From positions 1 to 64,000 of the forward strand of contig CAZFIM010000001.1 of NCBI GenBank assembly GCA_964519615.1: 64,000 nt of DNA, read 5' to 3'. A program made the translations under genes and the position numbers. Below, in pieces: positions 46,230-55,093 of the stretch (the stretch's first letter is position 1; every line of letters begins with the position of its first letter). A model generated the notes under the pieces. The model did no database searches. It was not told where the DNA came from and saw only the letters and a program-made list of their open reading frames with translations. The DNA is from CAZFIM01 sp964519615 (lineage in GTDB: Bacteria > Chloroflexota > Dehalococcoidia > GIF9 > UBA5629).

Positions 46230-47591
46230 ATGACAAAGATAAGATCAGACGCCGGTCAGGGCAAGCTCAAGCGGGTGGTTACCCTTATCCCGCTCATAGC
46301 CATTATGATAGGGCTTAATATAGGCGGCAGCCTATTTTTAATCACCGGCATAGCCGCCGGGCTTACAGGACCTTCTCTCTTTATCGCACAGCTTATCTCC
46401 GCTGCACCGATACTGCTTGCCATTATCCCTTATCTGGTGCTTACTTCAGCCATACCGACCACATGTGCCAACTACCATTATGCCAAGCTTTTTTCCCGGC
46501 CGCTGGCTGTAGCTGCATGGATGGGTCTTTTTATAGCTATACCGGTAGGTGCATTCCCTCTTTTTGCCATCGCTACCGGCAAGCTGATAGCCGTGATTTT
46601 ACCCGGAACACCGGTAATCGCCGCCGCAATCGCCGTAATGACCATTTTCTATGCGGTCAATATCCTGGGTGTAAAATCCGCTGCCTATATTCAACTGGCG
46701 ACAGTAGCCGTGCTGCTTATTTCGCTGCTGGTCTTTATCATTCCGGGTGTGCCGGCCATCGACACTGCCAACCTGACGCCTCTGTTTACCGGCGGTATCA
46801 CAGGGCTGATAGGGGCAGCAGCCCTCATCTATACGCTTTTGGCGGGCGGACTTTTCGGTATAGAGATAGGAAATGAGATCAAGAACGCCCGCAATACCAT
46901 ACCGAAGGCCCTCATTATCAGCATGGCCATTGTGCTGGTCCTGTACCTGTTTATCGAGGTGGTCGCAGTGGGGGTGATGGACTGGAAAATATTTGCTAAG
47001 GAAACGCTGGGCGCTCCCGCGGGCATGTTCCTCTCAGGATTCTGGCTGGACTTCTTCGTCATCGGCGGCGGCATACTGGCATCGGTAACCACCATCAATC
47101 TTACGCTGACTGTGGCCGGACGCTACGCCCTGGCATTTGCACGCGACGGTTTCTTCCCTAACTTTTTCGGCAGTATCAATAAAAGATTCGGCACCCCTCA
47201 CTGGGGACTGACGCTGCCTTATATCATGTCGGTAATAACGCTGCTGCTCAACCCCCCGCTGGAAATTCTCGCGGCTATGCTTAACTTCGGGCTTCTCCTT
47301 ATGATAACACTGGTTCTCCTGGCTGCTTATAAACTGCCTTCCAGCCATCCGGAGATATTTGCCCAGTCGAGATGGAAATTTCATCCCCGGCTGGTCTCCG
47401 GCACCGCTCTATCAGCAGCAATAATAAACATCGTTTTTATGCTCCTCCTTGCCTACGCTCTTAAATGGACTTTCCTGATCTTTGTAGCCGCTGCTATCGC
47501 AGGCGTAGTTCTCTATCATGTCAGGATCAGGCAGATAGGATTTGTTCCAAAAGGATTTCAGCTTGAACCTACGGAACAGCAAAAATCGTAG
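46230..47591 (+). CDS. APC family amino acid/polyamine permease
   Basis: A 453-residue transporter with about twelve hydrophobic segments. The first helix carries the APC glycine motif (IGLNIGGSLFLITGIAAGLTGPS). The unwound regions of TM6 (LLAGGLFGIEIGNEIKNARNTIPKAL) and the conserved intracellular loop around RYALAFARDGFFPNFFGSINKRFGTP are as in the superfamily. The likely substrates are amino acids or polyamines by proton symport or exchange; specificity is not readable. GAGG precedes the ATG. It ends at a long bidirectional terminator shared with the surface-protein gene. Confidence 0.88.
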   Translation: MTKIRSDAGQGKLKRVVTLIPLIAIMIGLNIGGSLFLITGIAAGLTGPSLFIAQLISAAPILLAIIPYLVLTSAIPTTCANYHYAKLFSRPLAVAAWMGLFIAIPVGAFPLFAIATGKLIAVILPGTPVIAAAIAVMTIFYAVNILGVKSAAYIQLATVAVLLISLLVFIIPGVPAIDTANLTPLFTGGITGLIGAAALIYTLLAGGLFGIEIGNEIKNARNTIPKALIISMAIVLVLYLFIEVVAVGVMDWKIFAKETLGAPAGMFLSGFWLDFFVIGGGILASVTTINLTLTVAGRYALAFARDGFFPNFFGSINKRFGTPHWGLTLPYIMSVITLLLNPPLEILAAMLNFGLLLMITLVLLAAYKLPSSHPEIFAQSRWKFHPRLVSGTALSAAIINIVFMLLLAYALKWTFLIFVAAAIAGVVLYHVRIRQIGFVPKGFQLEPTEQQKS

Positions 47592-47609
47592 CTTACAGGA
47601 TTGAATGAT

Positions 47610-47656
47610 AAAGCAGCAAGAGGCAGACATTCTGAGTGTTTGCCTCTTGCTGCTTT
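47610..47656. terminator. 16-bp bidirectional terminator
   Basis: A perfect 16-bp stem (AAAGCAGCAAGAGGCA, 47610-47625, with its complement 47641-47656) and a 15-base loop. It lies between the convergent permease and surface-protein genes. A and T tracts at the arms' ends suit both directions. Confidence 0.75.
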
Positions 47657-47673
47657 CCGCCTGAGTCTCTCTT

Positions 47674-49422
47674 TTACTGCGTGTAGGTCACGGTCAACTG
47701 CGGCAGACCCGTAAGTAGCCAGATGATACTATCGGCCTGTCCGTCACCATTGGTCGCTGTCTCGTTATAATGAATCCGCATCTGGAAGCGTGAATGCCCT
47801 ACTCTGGCCTGCAGCTCATTCTTCACATCGTTGTCTGCAGCCGGCGGCGTCAGTTCCGCTTCAGCGCAGTAGCGCAGCACCGCTCCCAACGCCGACGCGC
47901 TGAAATAGTCGCCGGCATCCAGCATAACATAATCGTCTACATACGCCCTCAGACAACCCAGGTCGCTGAAAGGGTCTCCGAAGACTATATGCTGGCCGTC
48001 GAAATCCACTACCACTTCCTCAATGGTAGCTCCTGCCGGTATAGCGGATATATTGAAGCTAACAAAAGCCTGGTACGATTTATCGCCCGCGTCGTCCCCT
48101 GCTATCATGACGCCGTTGAAAACCGTACCGTCATCGGCCACATAGCCGCCTTCTGTTGAAACGGCTGGGACCACTATGGTTGTGGAGGCAGCAGCCGGCG
48201 GCTGTACAGAAAAGCTTTGGGACTGCGACCACTGGCTCCATAATCCGGCGTTGTTCTGCGCTCTAACCTTCCATGTCCAGCCCTGACAATTGGCCGGTGG
48301 AATGGATCCGCCGCTGGTCTCGGAGTAGCCTGAGCCGGATACCAGCTCATCGATCGCCGCGTTGGGCATTGTGTCCAGTTTGACGTAAATCTGGTACTGC
48401 TTGATACCGCTCTCAGAATCTACGGCGTCAGCCCAGTCAAAGCTCCACGGACTGGTAGGCTGCGGCAGCGTAGCATTTTGTGCGGGAGAAAGCAGTACCG
48501 GGACGCTGGGCGGCGTGTTGTCAGGTGCGCCCGCGGCCACCGCAACCATCACAGACTGGCTGGTCCAGCCGCTGGCATTGGCGGCTTTGAGAGTATAGGC
48601 AGTCATAGCGGGAGGTGTTATCTGCTGCGAGCCTGCGGCCGCCACGGAGCCGATACCATGATCGATAACAACAGATGTTGCGCCGGTGACCTTCCAGCTC
48701 AATACAGAAGGCTCTCCGGCAATCACGGTCAGCGGATTTGCCTTGAAATAGTGAATAACAGGCTGGCCCTGGTTCTGAGGAGCAGAGCCGACATACAGAA
48801 CGGTATTGGCGGTTACCGTATCATTGCCTTTAATTGCTGTCAGCGTATAAGCGGTGGTTGATGCAGGCGAAACTGTTTTACTGCCTTCTGCAGGAACATC
48901 GCCGATACCGCCGTTAATGGCAACTCCGGCAGCGCCGTTAACTTTCCAGACCAGTGTTGCGCTATCGCCCGGCTGGATAACAGTCGGATTGACCTGAAAG
49001 GTTGCTATGACCGAAGATGTAGTATCCTGCTGTGGTATGTCAATTCCAACTTTAACACGCTCCGTTACCTCTTCAGACCAGGCATTACTGCTGTCCTTCA
49101 CTTTGAAGTAGATAATATGCGCCCCTTCCGAGAGAGAAGACGTTCTGAAGTTTGCCTGGTCGCTCAAACAACCGTCCAGATCAGAGCGCCAGCTGTAATC
49201 AGTAATATAGCCGTCAGGATCGATGCCTCGTCCTTTGAAGGTGATTTCACCGCCTGTCGCTACGGTACGGGGAAGAATAGAACTGATGTTTGCACGGGGA
49301 GCCTGGTTATAGCTATCTGCGGTAACCATAACACATGCTGCCGCTGCTGCGGGCAGCAGTACGGCAAGTATAATAAGCAGCATGAGCAGTTTACTCGTTT
49401 TACTTTTCTTAATTGATTCCAT
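47674..49422 (-). CDS. large secreted surface protein with PKD/Ig-like and Fn3-like repeats
   Basis: About 582 residues. A signal anchor (LLMLLIILAVLLPAAAAACVMV) is followed by a PKD-like domain (RANISSILPRTVATGGEITFKG...DPDGYITDYSWRSD). Two near-identical Ig-like repeats come next (FQVNPTVIQPGDSATLVWKV... and FKANPLTVIAGEPSVLSWKV..., each ending AYTLxA). Then there is a fibronectin-III-like segment (PPSVPVLLSPAQNATL...WKVRAQNNAGLWSQWSQS) and a C-terminal jelly-roll-like domain. AGGAGGGC before ATG 49422 fixes the start. No sortase or PEP-CTERM signal was seen, so it may be released or anchored by its N-terminus. A role in adhesion is inference. Confidence 0.8.
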   Translation of the reverse strand: MESIKKSKTSKLLMLLIILAVLLPAAAAACVMVTADSYNQAPRANISSILPRTVATGGEITFKGRGIDPDGYITDYSWRSDLDGCLSDQANFRTSSLSEGAHIIYFKVKDSSNAWSEEVTERVKVGIDIPQQDTTSSVIATFQVNPTVIQPGDSATLVWKVNGAAGVAINGGIGDVPAEGSKTVSPASTTAYTLTAIKGNDTVTANTVLYVGSAPQNQGQPVIHYFKANPLTVIAGEPSVLSWKVTGATSVVIDHGIGSVAAAGSQQITPPAMTAYTLKAANASGWTSQSVMVAVAAGAPDNTPPSVPVLLSPAQNATLPQPTSPWSFDWADAVDSESGIKQYQIYVKLDTMPNAAIDELVSGSGYSETSGGSIPPANCQGWTWKVRAQNNAGLWSQWSQSQSFSVQPPAAASTTIVVPAVSTEGGYVADDGTVFNGVMIAGDDAGDKSYQAFVSFNISAIPAGATIEEVVVDFDGQHIVFGDPFSDLGCLRAYVDDYVMLDAGDYFSASALGAVLRYCAEAELTPPAADNDVKNELQARVGHSRFQMRIHYNETATNGDGQADSIIWLLTGLPQLTVTYTQ

Positions 49423-49457
49423 CGGGATGCCCTCCTTTTTGAAATATGTTTTCACAG

Positions 49458-49472
49458 CTTAAACCGTTTAAG
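49458..49472. promoter_or_regulatory. palindrome upstream of the surface-protein gene
   Basis: CTTAAACCGTTTAAG is a perfect palindrome (7-bp arms, one central base), about 36 bases before the surface-protein start. It may be an operator. No clear -35/-10 pair was assigned. Confidence 0.4.
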
Positions 49473-49584
49473 TGGTTTTCAAGCACTCACATGTTCAGTC
49501 TACATTCAAGCAGCAGTGCCTGCATGATAAATGCCTGATAAGAAACCAACATTTTGCTGACATTTCGGGCAGTCGCAGGCGTGT

Positions 49585-49613
49585 TTGACAAGAGTGGCAT
49601 GACGTGTTTAAAT
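49585..49613 (+). promoter_or_regulatory. promoter of the 49620-49869 RNA gene
   Basis: TTGACA (49585-49590), 17-base spacer, TTAAAT (49608-49613). The predicted start at about 49620 coincides with the GGAGCCGGG that opens the structured region. Confidence 0.65.
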
Positions 49614-49619
49614 GAAATC

Positions 49620-49869
49620 AGGAGCCGGGTGGCGTAAATGAAGATGTGGAGGTGAAGCATGAGGCTTCATGTATTGTACGGAGTATGGCAGGTTGATGAA
49701 TGATGCCCTGTCTTGCGACAGGGCGAGAAGGACCTCGGGTCCGGTTTGTAAGTGAAAGTAAGGACGGCCGGTAGATAAAAGAGGCCGTATACGGTAGTAA
49801 GTACCGCACAGGAGCCGGGCTTGCGAGTAGCGTGTAATGAAGGGGTGCTTTTTAAAGTGCCCCTTTTTC
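49620..49869 (+). ncRNA. candidate free-standing structured RNA, about 250 nt, family not recognised
   Basis: No plausible protein is encoded on either strand; the overlapping minus-strand frames are low-complexity and lack ribosome sites. The plus strand folds locally: TGAAGC-5-GCTTCA (about 49653-49669), the perfect GCCCTGTC-TTGC-GACAGGGC (49704-49723), GGACC-TCG-GGTCC (about 49730-49742), CGGTA-5-TACCG (about 49792-49806), and the terminal terminator hairpin. The phrase AGGAGCCGGG occurs at both ends (about 49620 and 49810), each followed by a GCGT(G)TAA(A/T)GAA-like stretch. It has its own promoter and terminator. It does not resemble 6S, SRP, RNase P RNA or tmRNA by the motifs I can recall. 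Purine-rich single-stranded stretches (GTAAGTGAAAGTAAGGA) are prominent. Confidence 0.6.
49840..49868 (+). terminator. intrinsic terminator of the RNA gene
   Basis: AAGGGG (49840-49845) pairs with CCCCTT (49860-49865), extended inward by GCTTT/AAAGT-type pairs with two G-U. It closes a very short loop and runs into TTTTTCTTTC. Confidence 0.75.
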
Positions 49870-49912
49870 TTTCGCTGCACATCTCTGCCTTTTTATACCT
49901 GCTGCGATATCC

Positions 49913-49941
49913 TTGTCCCTGCGGCCGGGATACACTATACT
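49913..49941 (+). promoter_or_regulatory. promoter of the dUTPase/dCTP deaminase family gene
   Basis: TTGTCC (49913-49918), 17-base spacer, TATACT (49936-49941). The transcript would begin near 49948. Its leader carries GGAGGA at 49955 and a GAAAGG-TGT-CCTTTC hairpin (49959-49973) just before the ATG. Confidence 0.55.
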
Positions 49942-49980
49942 GTGAGAAACAACCGGAGGAAAGGTGTCCTTTCGTATAAC

Positions 49981-50502
49981 ATGGGTACACATGGGGTACT
50001 TTCAAGAGAAGATATCCTCAAGCTGATGAGTGCCACCCCGCCTCTGGTGGAGCATTTGCCTGATAGCGAAAGGCAGATTCAGCCCAACGGCATCGATATG
50101 ACGCTTCGTGATATTGCCATGTTTGAGAGTGCCGGTACGCTCCATCCTGATAACAGCGGCAGGATACTATCCGGCACCGCACCGCTGATATTCGACGGGC
50201 TGGGCAGCATTATGCTCATACCCGGCTGTTACCTGGTCACCTGCAACGAGATTGTCAACCTGCCTAAAAACATCATGGCTCTGGCACGCCCGCGCTCGAG
50301 CCTTCTGCGCTGCGGCGTGACGGTGCAGAATGCCGTCTGGGATGCCGGATATTGCGGCAGATCACAAGCGCTGATGGTGGTCTATAATCCGCTGGGATTC
50401 CGTATTTACAGGAACTCGGGCATTATACAGATGGTCTTTTTCCATTTAAGCAGCGAGGCCGCAGAGGGTTACAACGGCATCTATCAGAATAAAACCTTTT
50501 AA
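49981..50502 (+). CDS. dCTP deaminase/dUTPase family protein
   Basis: A 173-residue member of the dUTPase-like beta-barrel superfamily. It has IQPNGIDMTLRDI near the start (QPxSxDLRLG in dCTP deaminases), ALARPRSSLLRCGVTVQNAVWDAGYCGR with the substrate- and metal-binding aspartate, and VYNPLGFRIYRNSGIIQMVFF. The WDAGYxG motif resembles archaeal-type dUTPases more than the RIDPGxxG of dCTP deaminase, so dUTP hydrolysis is the likelier activity; the split is uncertain. It keeps uracil out of DNA. The only in-frame start is ATG 49981. The ribosome site GGAGGA lies 20 bases upstream, with a small hairpin in between that could bring it closer. Confidence 0.8.
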   Translation: MGTHGVLSREDILKLMSATPPLVEHLPDSERQIQPNGIDMTLRDIAMFESAGTLHPDNSGRILSGTAPLIFDGLGSIMLIPGCYLVTCNEIVNLPKNIMALARPRSSLLRCGVTVQNAVWDAGYCGRSQALMVVYNPLGFRIYRNSGIIQMVFFHLSSEAAEGYNGIYQNKTF

Positions 50503-50533
50503 ACAGCTTAAACAGCCGCTCTTAAATGGAGTG

Positions 50534-50947
50534 CTAATCTCCTAACGCTTTGACGATTACCCTTTTCCTGCGCTGGCCGTCGAACTCGGCATAGTAGACC
50601 TGCTGCCAGGGGCCGAGATCCGGTTTACCGTCCGAGATAGGAACGATAACCTCATGGTGGATAAGCAGACTCTTGAGATGGGCATCACCGTTTGTCTCAC
50701 CGGTTGCATGGTGGCGGTAATCGGGGCGGTAAGGCGCCAGCTTCTCCAGCCACTCCTCGATATCCGCTATCAACCCTGATTCGGCATCGTTGACATATAC
50801 TCCGGCGGTAATATGCATAGCGGAGACCAGCACAAAGCCCTCCATTATGCCGCTCTTCTTAATAATCTGCTCGACCGTGGGCGTGATATTGATAAACTCC
50901 CGCTGTTTTCCCGTATTGAACCAGAGATATTCGGTATAATGCTTCAT
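50534..50947 (-). CDS. yjbQ: YjbQ family (UPF0047) secondary thiamine-phosphate synthase-like protein
   Basis: A 137-residue YjbQ/UPF0047 protein, normal length. Family blocks: [31 protein letters not shown], then [43 protein letters not shown] and the closing [11 protein letters not shown]. The conserved histidines (MHITAG, YRHH, GDAHL) probably bind a metal. A weak thiamine-phosphate synthase activity has been reported for E. coli YjbQ; the physiological role is unclear. It converges with the dUTPase family gene. Confidence 0.92.
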   Translation of the reverse strand: MKHYTEYLWFNTGKQREFINITPTVEQIIKKSGIMEGFVLVSAMHITAGVYVNDAESGLIADIEEWLEKLAPYRPDYRHHATGETNGDAHLKSLLIHHEVIVPISDGKPDLGPWQQVYYAEFDGQRRKRVIVKALGD

Positions 50948-51446
50948 ATGCTTCCTCCTGTCCGGTGTTTTCTCTTCAATAATATATACCCGGCCTGCCT
51001 GTATGCCACTGTTGCTTTATATGCCCTCCGCAGGGTTGCTTCCGCACTATATCCGGATGGAGAAGATAGTCTGCGGCTATTGTAGGCAGGGAATATGAGG
51101 CCTGTCAATCGGATTGGGGCAGGTAGTTAAGCTTCCAGCCGTAATTTTACTCCCGGATTATCATTGCCTATCCTGATTACAGCGGGATACGGCAATTCGG
51201 GCGGGGTGGCGGAAAAATCTGCAATAGTTCTGGAAAAACAGGGCTTTTTACTTATTGCCAACGTCTGCACTTTTACTGTATAGTAATAAATAATGTTTGC
51301 AGGTCAGGGCCGCGGCAGAGGTACGTATTTCATTCACACGAGCTGTAATAACATCTGTACTAACTCCTGATTTCCCGGATTCGGTTAACCAAAACCGTTA
51401 TCGTCAGAGTTGTCATAGCGAAAAGGATATCGAATTCGAAATCGAG
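50948..51446. other. intergenic region upstream of the transhydroxylase operon
   Basis: About 500 bases without a credible gene; a 63-codon minus-strand frame around 51360-51551 has no ribosome site or homology. The region is AT-rich toward its right end and holds GGTTAACC (about 51383). No riboswitch was recognised. Confidence 0.4.
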
Positions 51447-51475
51447 TAGACTATTATTCCACCATGTAGTACAAT
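51447..51475 (+). promoter_or_regulatory. promoter of the transhydroxylase-like operon
   Basis: TAGACT (51447-51452), 17-base spacer, TACAAT (51470-51475), predicting a start near 51482 and a leader of about 92 bases. The GTG start codon is preceded by AAAGGAGG. Confidence 0.5.
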
Positions 51476-51573
51476 ACTGTGGGCCGTAAAAGACCCGTTT
51501 AAAATAATTGAGTCTGTACCTTAAGCACTTTGAAAAAATTTTGCTTACCACAGAGATGAAAGGAGGTATTTAA

Positions 51574-54246
51574 GTGCCAGTAAAAAAAGAGGTAGCAAAA
51601 TCTCAATCCAAGGCATCCCCCGGCGATCTGCCGGCAGTGGGAGCCGACAAAACGGTAATCAAGTCCCTGGGGCTCAGCGGGGGCATCTTTGGAGCAGTGC
51701 CCAGCTCCATCGATGTTAAGAACGGAAAAATTGTCCGTATCAGGCCGCTGCATTTCGACTCCAAGTACGATCCCAAAACATTCAATCCCTGGAAAATAGA
51801 AAAGAACGGTCACACTCTCGAACCTCTCATGAAGGCTGTCCCGTCTCCTTTCTCTCTCGCCTATAAAAAGAGGGTCTACTCCCCCAACCGCATCAAGTAT
51901 CCTCTGAAGAGAGTTGATTGGGACCCCAACGGAGAGAGAAACCCACAAAACCGCGGCAGAAGCAAATACAAGAGAATTTCCTGGGAGGAAGCGTCCACTA
52001 TCCTTGCCAATGAGATCAGGCGCATCCACAAGGAGTACGGTCCTCTGGCCATTTTATGTCAGGCTGACGGCCACGGTGAATGCAAGCTTATCCATGCTCC
52101 GCACGGCTGCTCCACCCTGCTTTTCGATAAAATGGGCGGCTTTACCCAGCAGGTAAGAAACCCCGATAGCTGGGAAGGCTGGTATTGGGGCGCCAAGCAC
52201 GTCTGGGGACCCGGCCTTATCGGTATGATGGCCCCCAATGACAATATCGTGAAAGACATCACCGAGCACAGTGATATGGTTGTCGTCTGGGGCGGCGACC
52301 CGGAAACCACAGCGTGGGGCTTCCGCGGTCAATTCGCCAGCCGCCTGCTGTTCTTCTGGTCTCAGGTCGGAATAAAGCAGGTCTATATCTGCCCGGAGGT
52401 CAATTACTCCGTGGCAATTCACGCCGACAAATGGATCCCTGTACTGCCCAATACGGATTCCGCCTTGCAGCTTGCGGTCATGTATATGTGGATTACCGAA
52501 GGCACCTATGATAAAGAATATGTCAAGACGCATACCGTTGGCTTCGATAAAGTTAAAGCGTATGTGATGGGTGAGGAAGACGGCATCCCCAAGACACCTA
52601 AATGGGCCTCACCTAAATGCGGTGTCCCCGTCTGGACCATCAAGGCTCTTGCCAGAGACTGGGCTAAGAAGATCGTTACCATCGGCCACTACTTTGCCGG
52701 CGGCATGGCGCGCGGCCCTTACTCGCACGAGCCTGCCCGTCTGGAATGTATCCTTCTGGGCATGCAAGGGCTGGGCAAACCCGGCGTTCATCAGGCCCAG
52801 ATAGCTTATGTAGGTATGCCGCGCAACGTTATCGGCGGTACTGGTCATATGGGCATGTTCCAGAACCTTTCCAAGCATCCTCTGGGAAAAAGGCTTCTCA
52901 CACCCCACCAGACCACTCCCACCGCCTGGGGCAAGCAGCTTATACCCAAAACGCTGATTGAAAAAGGTATACGTGAAGGTAAGGTGGAATTCTGGGGCAC
53001 TGGAGCCCATGAAATTCCCGTACCCGACCAATATAAAAAATACACCTATCCCATTCCCAAGGAACAGGGGGGTACGGAGTTCCATATGATTTGGACGGAT
53101 ACTCCCTGCCGCCAGACCTGCTGGAACTGTGGAAACGATGTGGCTGAGGCTGCCCGCAGTCCCAAGATCGAGTGTTTCGTAGCGCAGCATCCCTGGCTGG
53201 AGAACGATTGTTTGCTGGCGGATATCATTCTGCCCTCCAATACCACCCTGGAAGTTAACGATATCATGCCCTGCGTCAGGCACGGCGACAGTTTCCAGAG
53301 CCTCCTGCTCATGGAACAGGCTATCCCGCCCATCGGAGAATCCAAGAGCGACTTCGAGGTGGTTTGCGAGGTAGCGAAGAAGCTGGGCATGGAGGAAGCG
53401 GTCACTGAAGGAAAGACGGTTGAGGAATTACAGAAGATCGTCTTTGAAAACATGGGACTCGGCAACAGGATAACCTGGAAAGAGTTCAAGGAAAAACAGT
53501 ACTATGTTATTCCGGTAGCGGAAGATTGGGAGAAAGACCCCGCCGGATTATACAATTTCTATAAAGACCCCAAGAAATATCCCATCGATACTCCCACCGG
53601 AAAGCTGGAGTTCTGGTCTGAATCGCTGGAAAAAGCATTCCCCGATGATAAGGAGAGACCGCCCATACCCAAGTACGTTGAGAAGGGCATTACTCATGAT
53701 GAGTCCATCTTCAGCAAGAGGGCTCAAGCATATCCTCTGCTGGTCATGTCAAATCACGGACGCTGGAGGGTCCACGCCCAATGCGATGATATCGTCTGGA
53801 CGCGCGAAGCCCTTACCGGCAAGGTTAAGGGCATGGACGGCTACATGTATGAACCCTGCTGGATGAATCCCAAAGACGCCGCCGACAGAGGCATCAAAAC
53901 GGGCGATATCGTCAAGGTCTTCAACGAGAGAGGCGCGGTCCTGTGCGGCGCTCTCGTCTGGGAACGGATTATGCCCGGAGCGGTCTCCATCGACCACGGC
54001 GCGCGTGTTGACTTCATCATACCCGGCAAGCTGGATAGAGGCGGCGCCATCAACCTCATTACACCGGAAGGGATCGTCTCCAAGCACGCTGCCGGTCAGG
54101 CAACCAGCGGTTTCCTGGCACAGGTGGAAAAAGTGTCTCTGGGGCAGATGCAAGAATGGAAAGAGCAGTATCCGGAGGCCTTTAATAGGGAATACGATCC
54201 GGCAAGCGGACTACGCTTCAATGCCTGGGTACAGGAGGATAAATAA
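51574..54246 (+). CDS. pyrogallol/phloroglucinol transhydroxylase-like molybdopterin enzyme, large subunit
   Basis: An 890-residue DMSO-reductase-family enzyme without Tat signal and without the N-terminal [4Fe-4S] cysteine motif, as in Pelobacter transhydroxylase (AthL). Around the expected molybdenum site it reads QADGHGEC (His167) and RNPDSWEGWYWG (Asp198-Ser199-Trp200). In the characterised enzyme a serine binds Mo, flanked by aspartate, with a histidine about 31 residues earlier; here the spacing is 32. The bis-MGD regions MVVVWGGDPETT and the C-terminal SNHGRWRVHAQCDD are recognisable. The start is GTG with AAAGGAGG. The stop overlaps the small-subunit ATG by one base. The exact phenolic substrate is inference; other transhydroxylase-like enzymes of unknown substrate exist in Dehalococcoidia. 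Confidence 0.82.
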   Translation: MPVKKEVAKSQSKASPGDLPAVGADKTVIKSLGLSGGIFGAVPSSIDVKNGKIVRIRPLHFDSKYDPKTFNPWKIEKNGHTLEPLMKAVPSPFSLAYKKRVYSPNRIKYPLKRVDWDPNGERNPQNRGRSKYKRISWEEASTILANEIRRIHKEYGPLAILCQADGHGECKLIHAPHGCSTLLFDKMGGFTQQVRNPDSWEGWYWGAKHVWGPGLIGMMAPNDNIVKDITEHSDMVVVWGGDPETTAWGFRGQFASRLLFFWSQVGIKQVYICPEVNYSVAIHADKWIPVLPNTDSALQLAVMYMWITEGTYDKEYVKTHTVGFDKVKAYVMGEEDGIPKTPKWASPKCGVPVWTIKALARDWAKKIVTIGHYFAGGMARGPYSHEPARLECILLGMQGLGKPGVHQAQIAYVGMPRNVIGGTGHMGMFQNLSKHPLGKRLLTPHQTTPTAWGKQLIPKTLIEKGIREGKVEFWGTGAHEIPVPDQYKKYTYPIPKEQGGTEFHMIWTDTPCRQTCWNCGNDVAEAARSPKIECFVAQHPWLENDCLLADIILPSNTTLEVNDIMPCVRHGDSFQSLLLMEQAIPPIGESKSDFEVVCEVAKKLGMEEAVTEGKTVEELQKIVFENMGLGNRITWKEFKEKQYYVIPVAEDWEKDPAGLYNFYKDPKKYPIDTPTGKLEFWSESLEKAFPDDKERPPIPKYVEKGITHDESIFSKRAQAYPLLVMSNHGRWRVHAQCDDIVWTREALTGKVKGMDGYMYEPCWMNPKDAADRGIKTGDIVKVFNERGAVLCGALVWERIMPGAVSIDHGARVDFIIPGKLDRGGAINLITPEGIVSKHAAGQATSGFLAQVEKVSLGQMQEWKEQYPEAFNREYDPASGLRFNAWVQEDK

Positions 54247-55070
54247 TGAAAAAGAAAGTCTTTGTAATCGATATTTCCAAGTGCAACGGATGTCATACCT
54301 GCCAGGTAGCCTGCAAAGACGAACATGTGGGCAATGACTGGACTCCTATAGCCAAGCCCCAGCCGGACAGCGGCCAGTTCTGGCTTGAGCTGACCGAGAG
54401 GGTCAGAGGCACCGTTCCTAAGGTAAAAGTAGCTTACCGTCCTCATCTTTGCGTCCACTGCGACAAGGCCCCCTGTATGGATGCCTGCCCCATAGAGGGC
54501 ACAATCTACAAGAGAGACGACGGTCTGGTGATTATCGATCCGGAGAAGTGCAACGGCTGTAAGAATTGTGTGGATGCCTGCCCTTACGATGTTATCTTCT
54601 TCAATGAGGACCTCAATATCGCCCAGAAATGTACGGGCTGCGCTCATCTGCTCGATGGCGGCTGGACGGAGCCCCGCTGTGCCGATGCCTGTCCCACGCT
54701 GGCCCTGCGCTTAATGGATGAAGACAAAGCCAAAGACCTGATAGCAAAGGCCGAGGTCTGGAAACCGGAGCTTAAAAACAAGGTGAAGCCGAGGGTCTAT
54801 TACCTCAACCTGCCTAAAAAGTTTATTGCCGGCACTGTCTATGATCCGGTAGAGGAAGAGGTAATCATCGGAGCTACCTGTACTCTGACGGAAGCCAAGG
54901 GCGGTCAGGAATATAAGATCAAGACCGACAGCTACGGCGATTTCTGGTTTGAAGACCTGAAAGACGGTAAATTCAATCTGGAGATTAAGAGCGGTAAAAA
55001 GGTAAAAACCTTCAAAGGTCTGAATACTGCAGAGGCAGATATCAACCTGGGAGATATTCCGCTCACGTAG
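54246..55070 (+). CDS. transhydroxylase-like iron-sulfur small subunit with C-terminal Cna-B-like domain
   Basis: A 274-residue protein. Four cysteine groups of the DmsB/NrfC type are present (CNGCHTCQVAC, CVHCDKAPCMDAC, CNGCKNCVDAC, CTGC...CADAC), giving room for up to four [4Fe-4S] clusters; the characterised transhydroxylase beta subunit carries three. After residue ~185 comes a beta-rich domain (FIAGTVYDPVEEEVIIGATCTLTE...GDFWFEDLKDGKFNLEI), a Cna-B/transthyretin-like fold. This domain is also present in the transhydroxylase small subunit but absent from ordinary DmsB proteins, which strengthens the assignment of both genes. It is coupled to the large subunit by TAATG. Confidence 0.87.
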   Translation: MKKKVFVIDISKCNGCHTCQVACKDEHVGNDWTPIAKPQPDSGQFWLELTERVRGTVPKVKVAYRPHLCVHCDKAPCMDACPIEGTIYKRDDGLVIIDPEKCNGCKNCVDACPYDVIFFNEDLNIAQKCTGCAHLLDGGWTEPRCADACPTLALRLMDEDKAKDLIAKAEVWKPELKNKVKPRVYYLNLPKKFIAGTVYDPVEEEVIIGATCTLTEAKGGQEYKIKTDSYGDFWFEDLKDGKFNLEIKSGKKVKTFKGLNTAEADINLGDIPLT

Positions 55071-55093
55071 CCGAGCTCTGCATGAGAGTTCCA

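Noticed and set aside
49775..49820. Possible group II intron domain V (GAGGCCGTATACGG...)
   Set aside because: The characteristic AGC triad, GNRA tetraloop and paired lower stem are missing, and no reverse transcriptase or 5' GUGYG boundary was found.
49608..49880. Three overlapping minus-strand frames of 60-110 codons in the RNA gene
   Set aside because: Low-complexity sequence without ribosome sites or homology. The plus strand carries promoter, hairpins and terminator, so a structured RNA explains the lack of stops better.
51360..51551. 63-codon minus-strand frame upstream of the transhydroxylase operon
   Set aside because: It overlaps the operon's promoter and leader, has no ribosome site and resembles no known protein.
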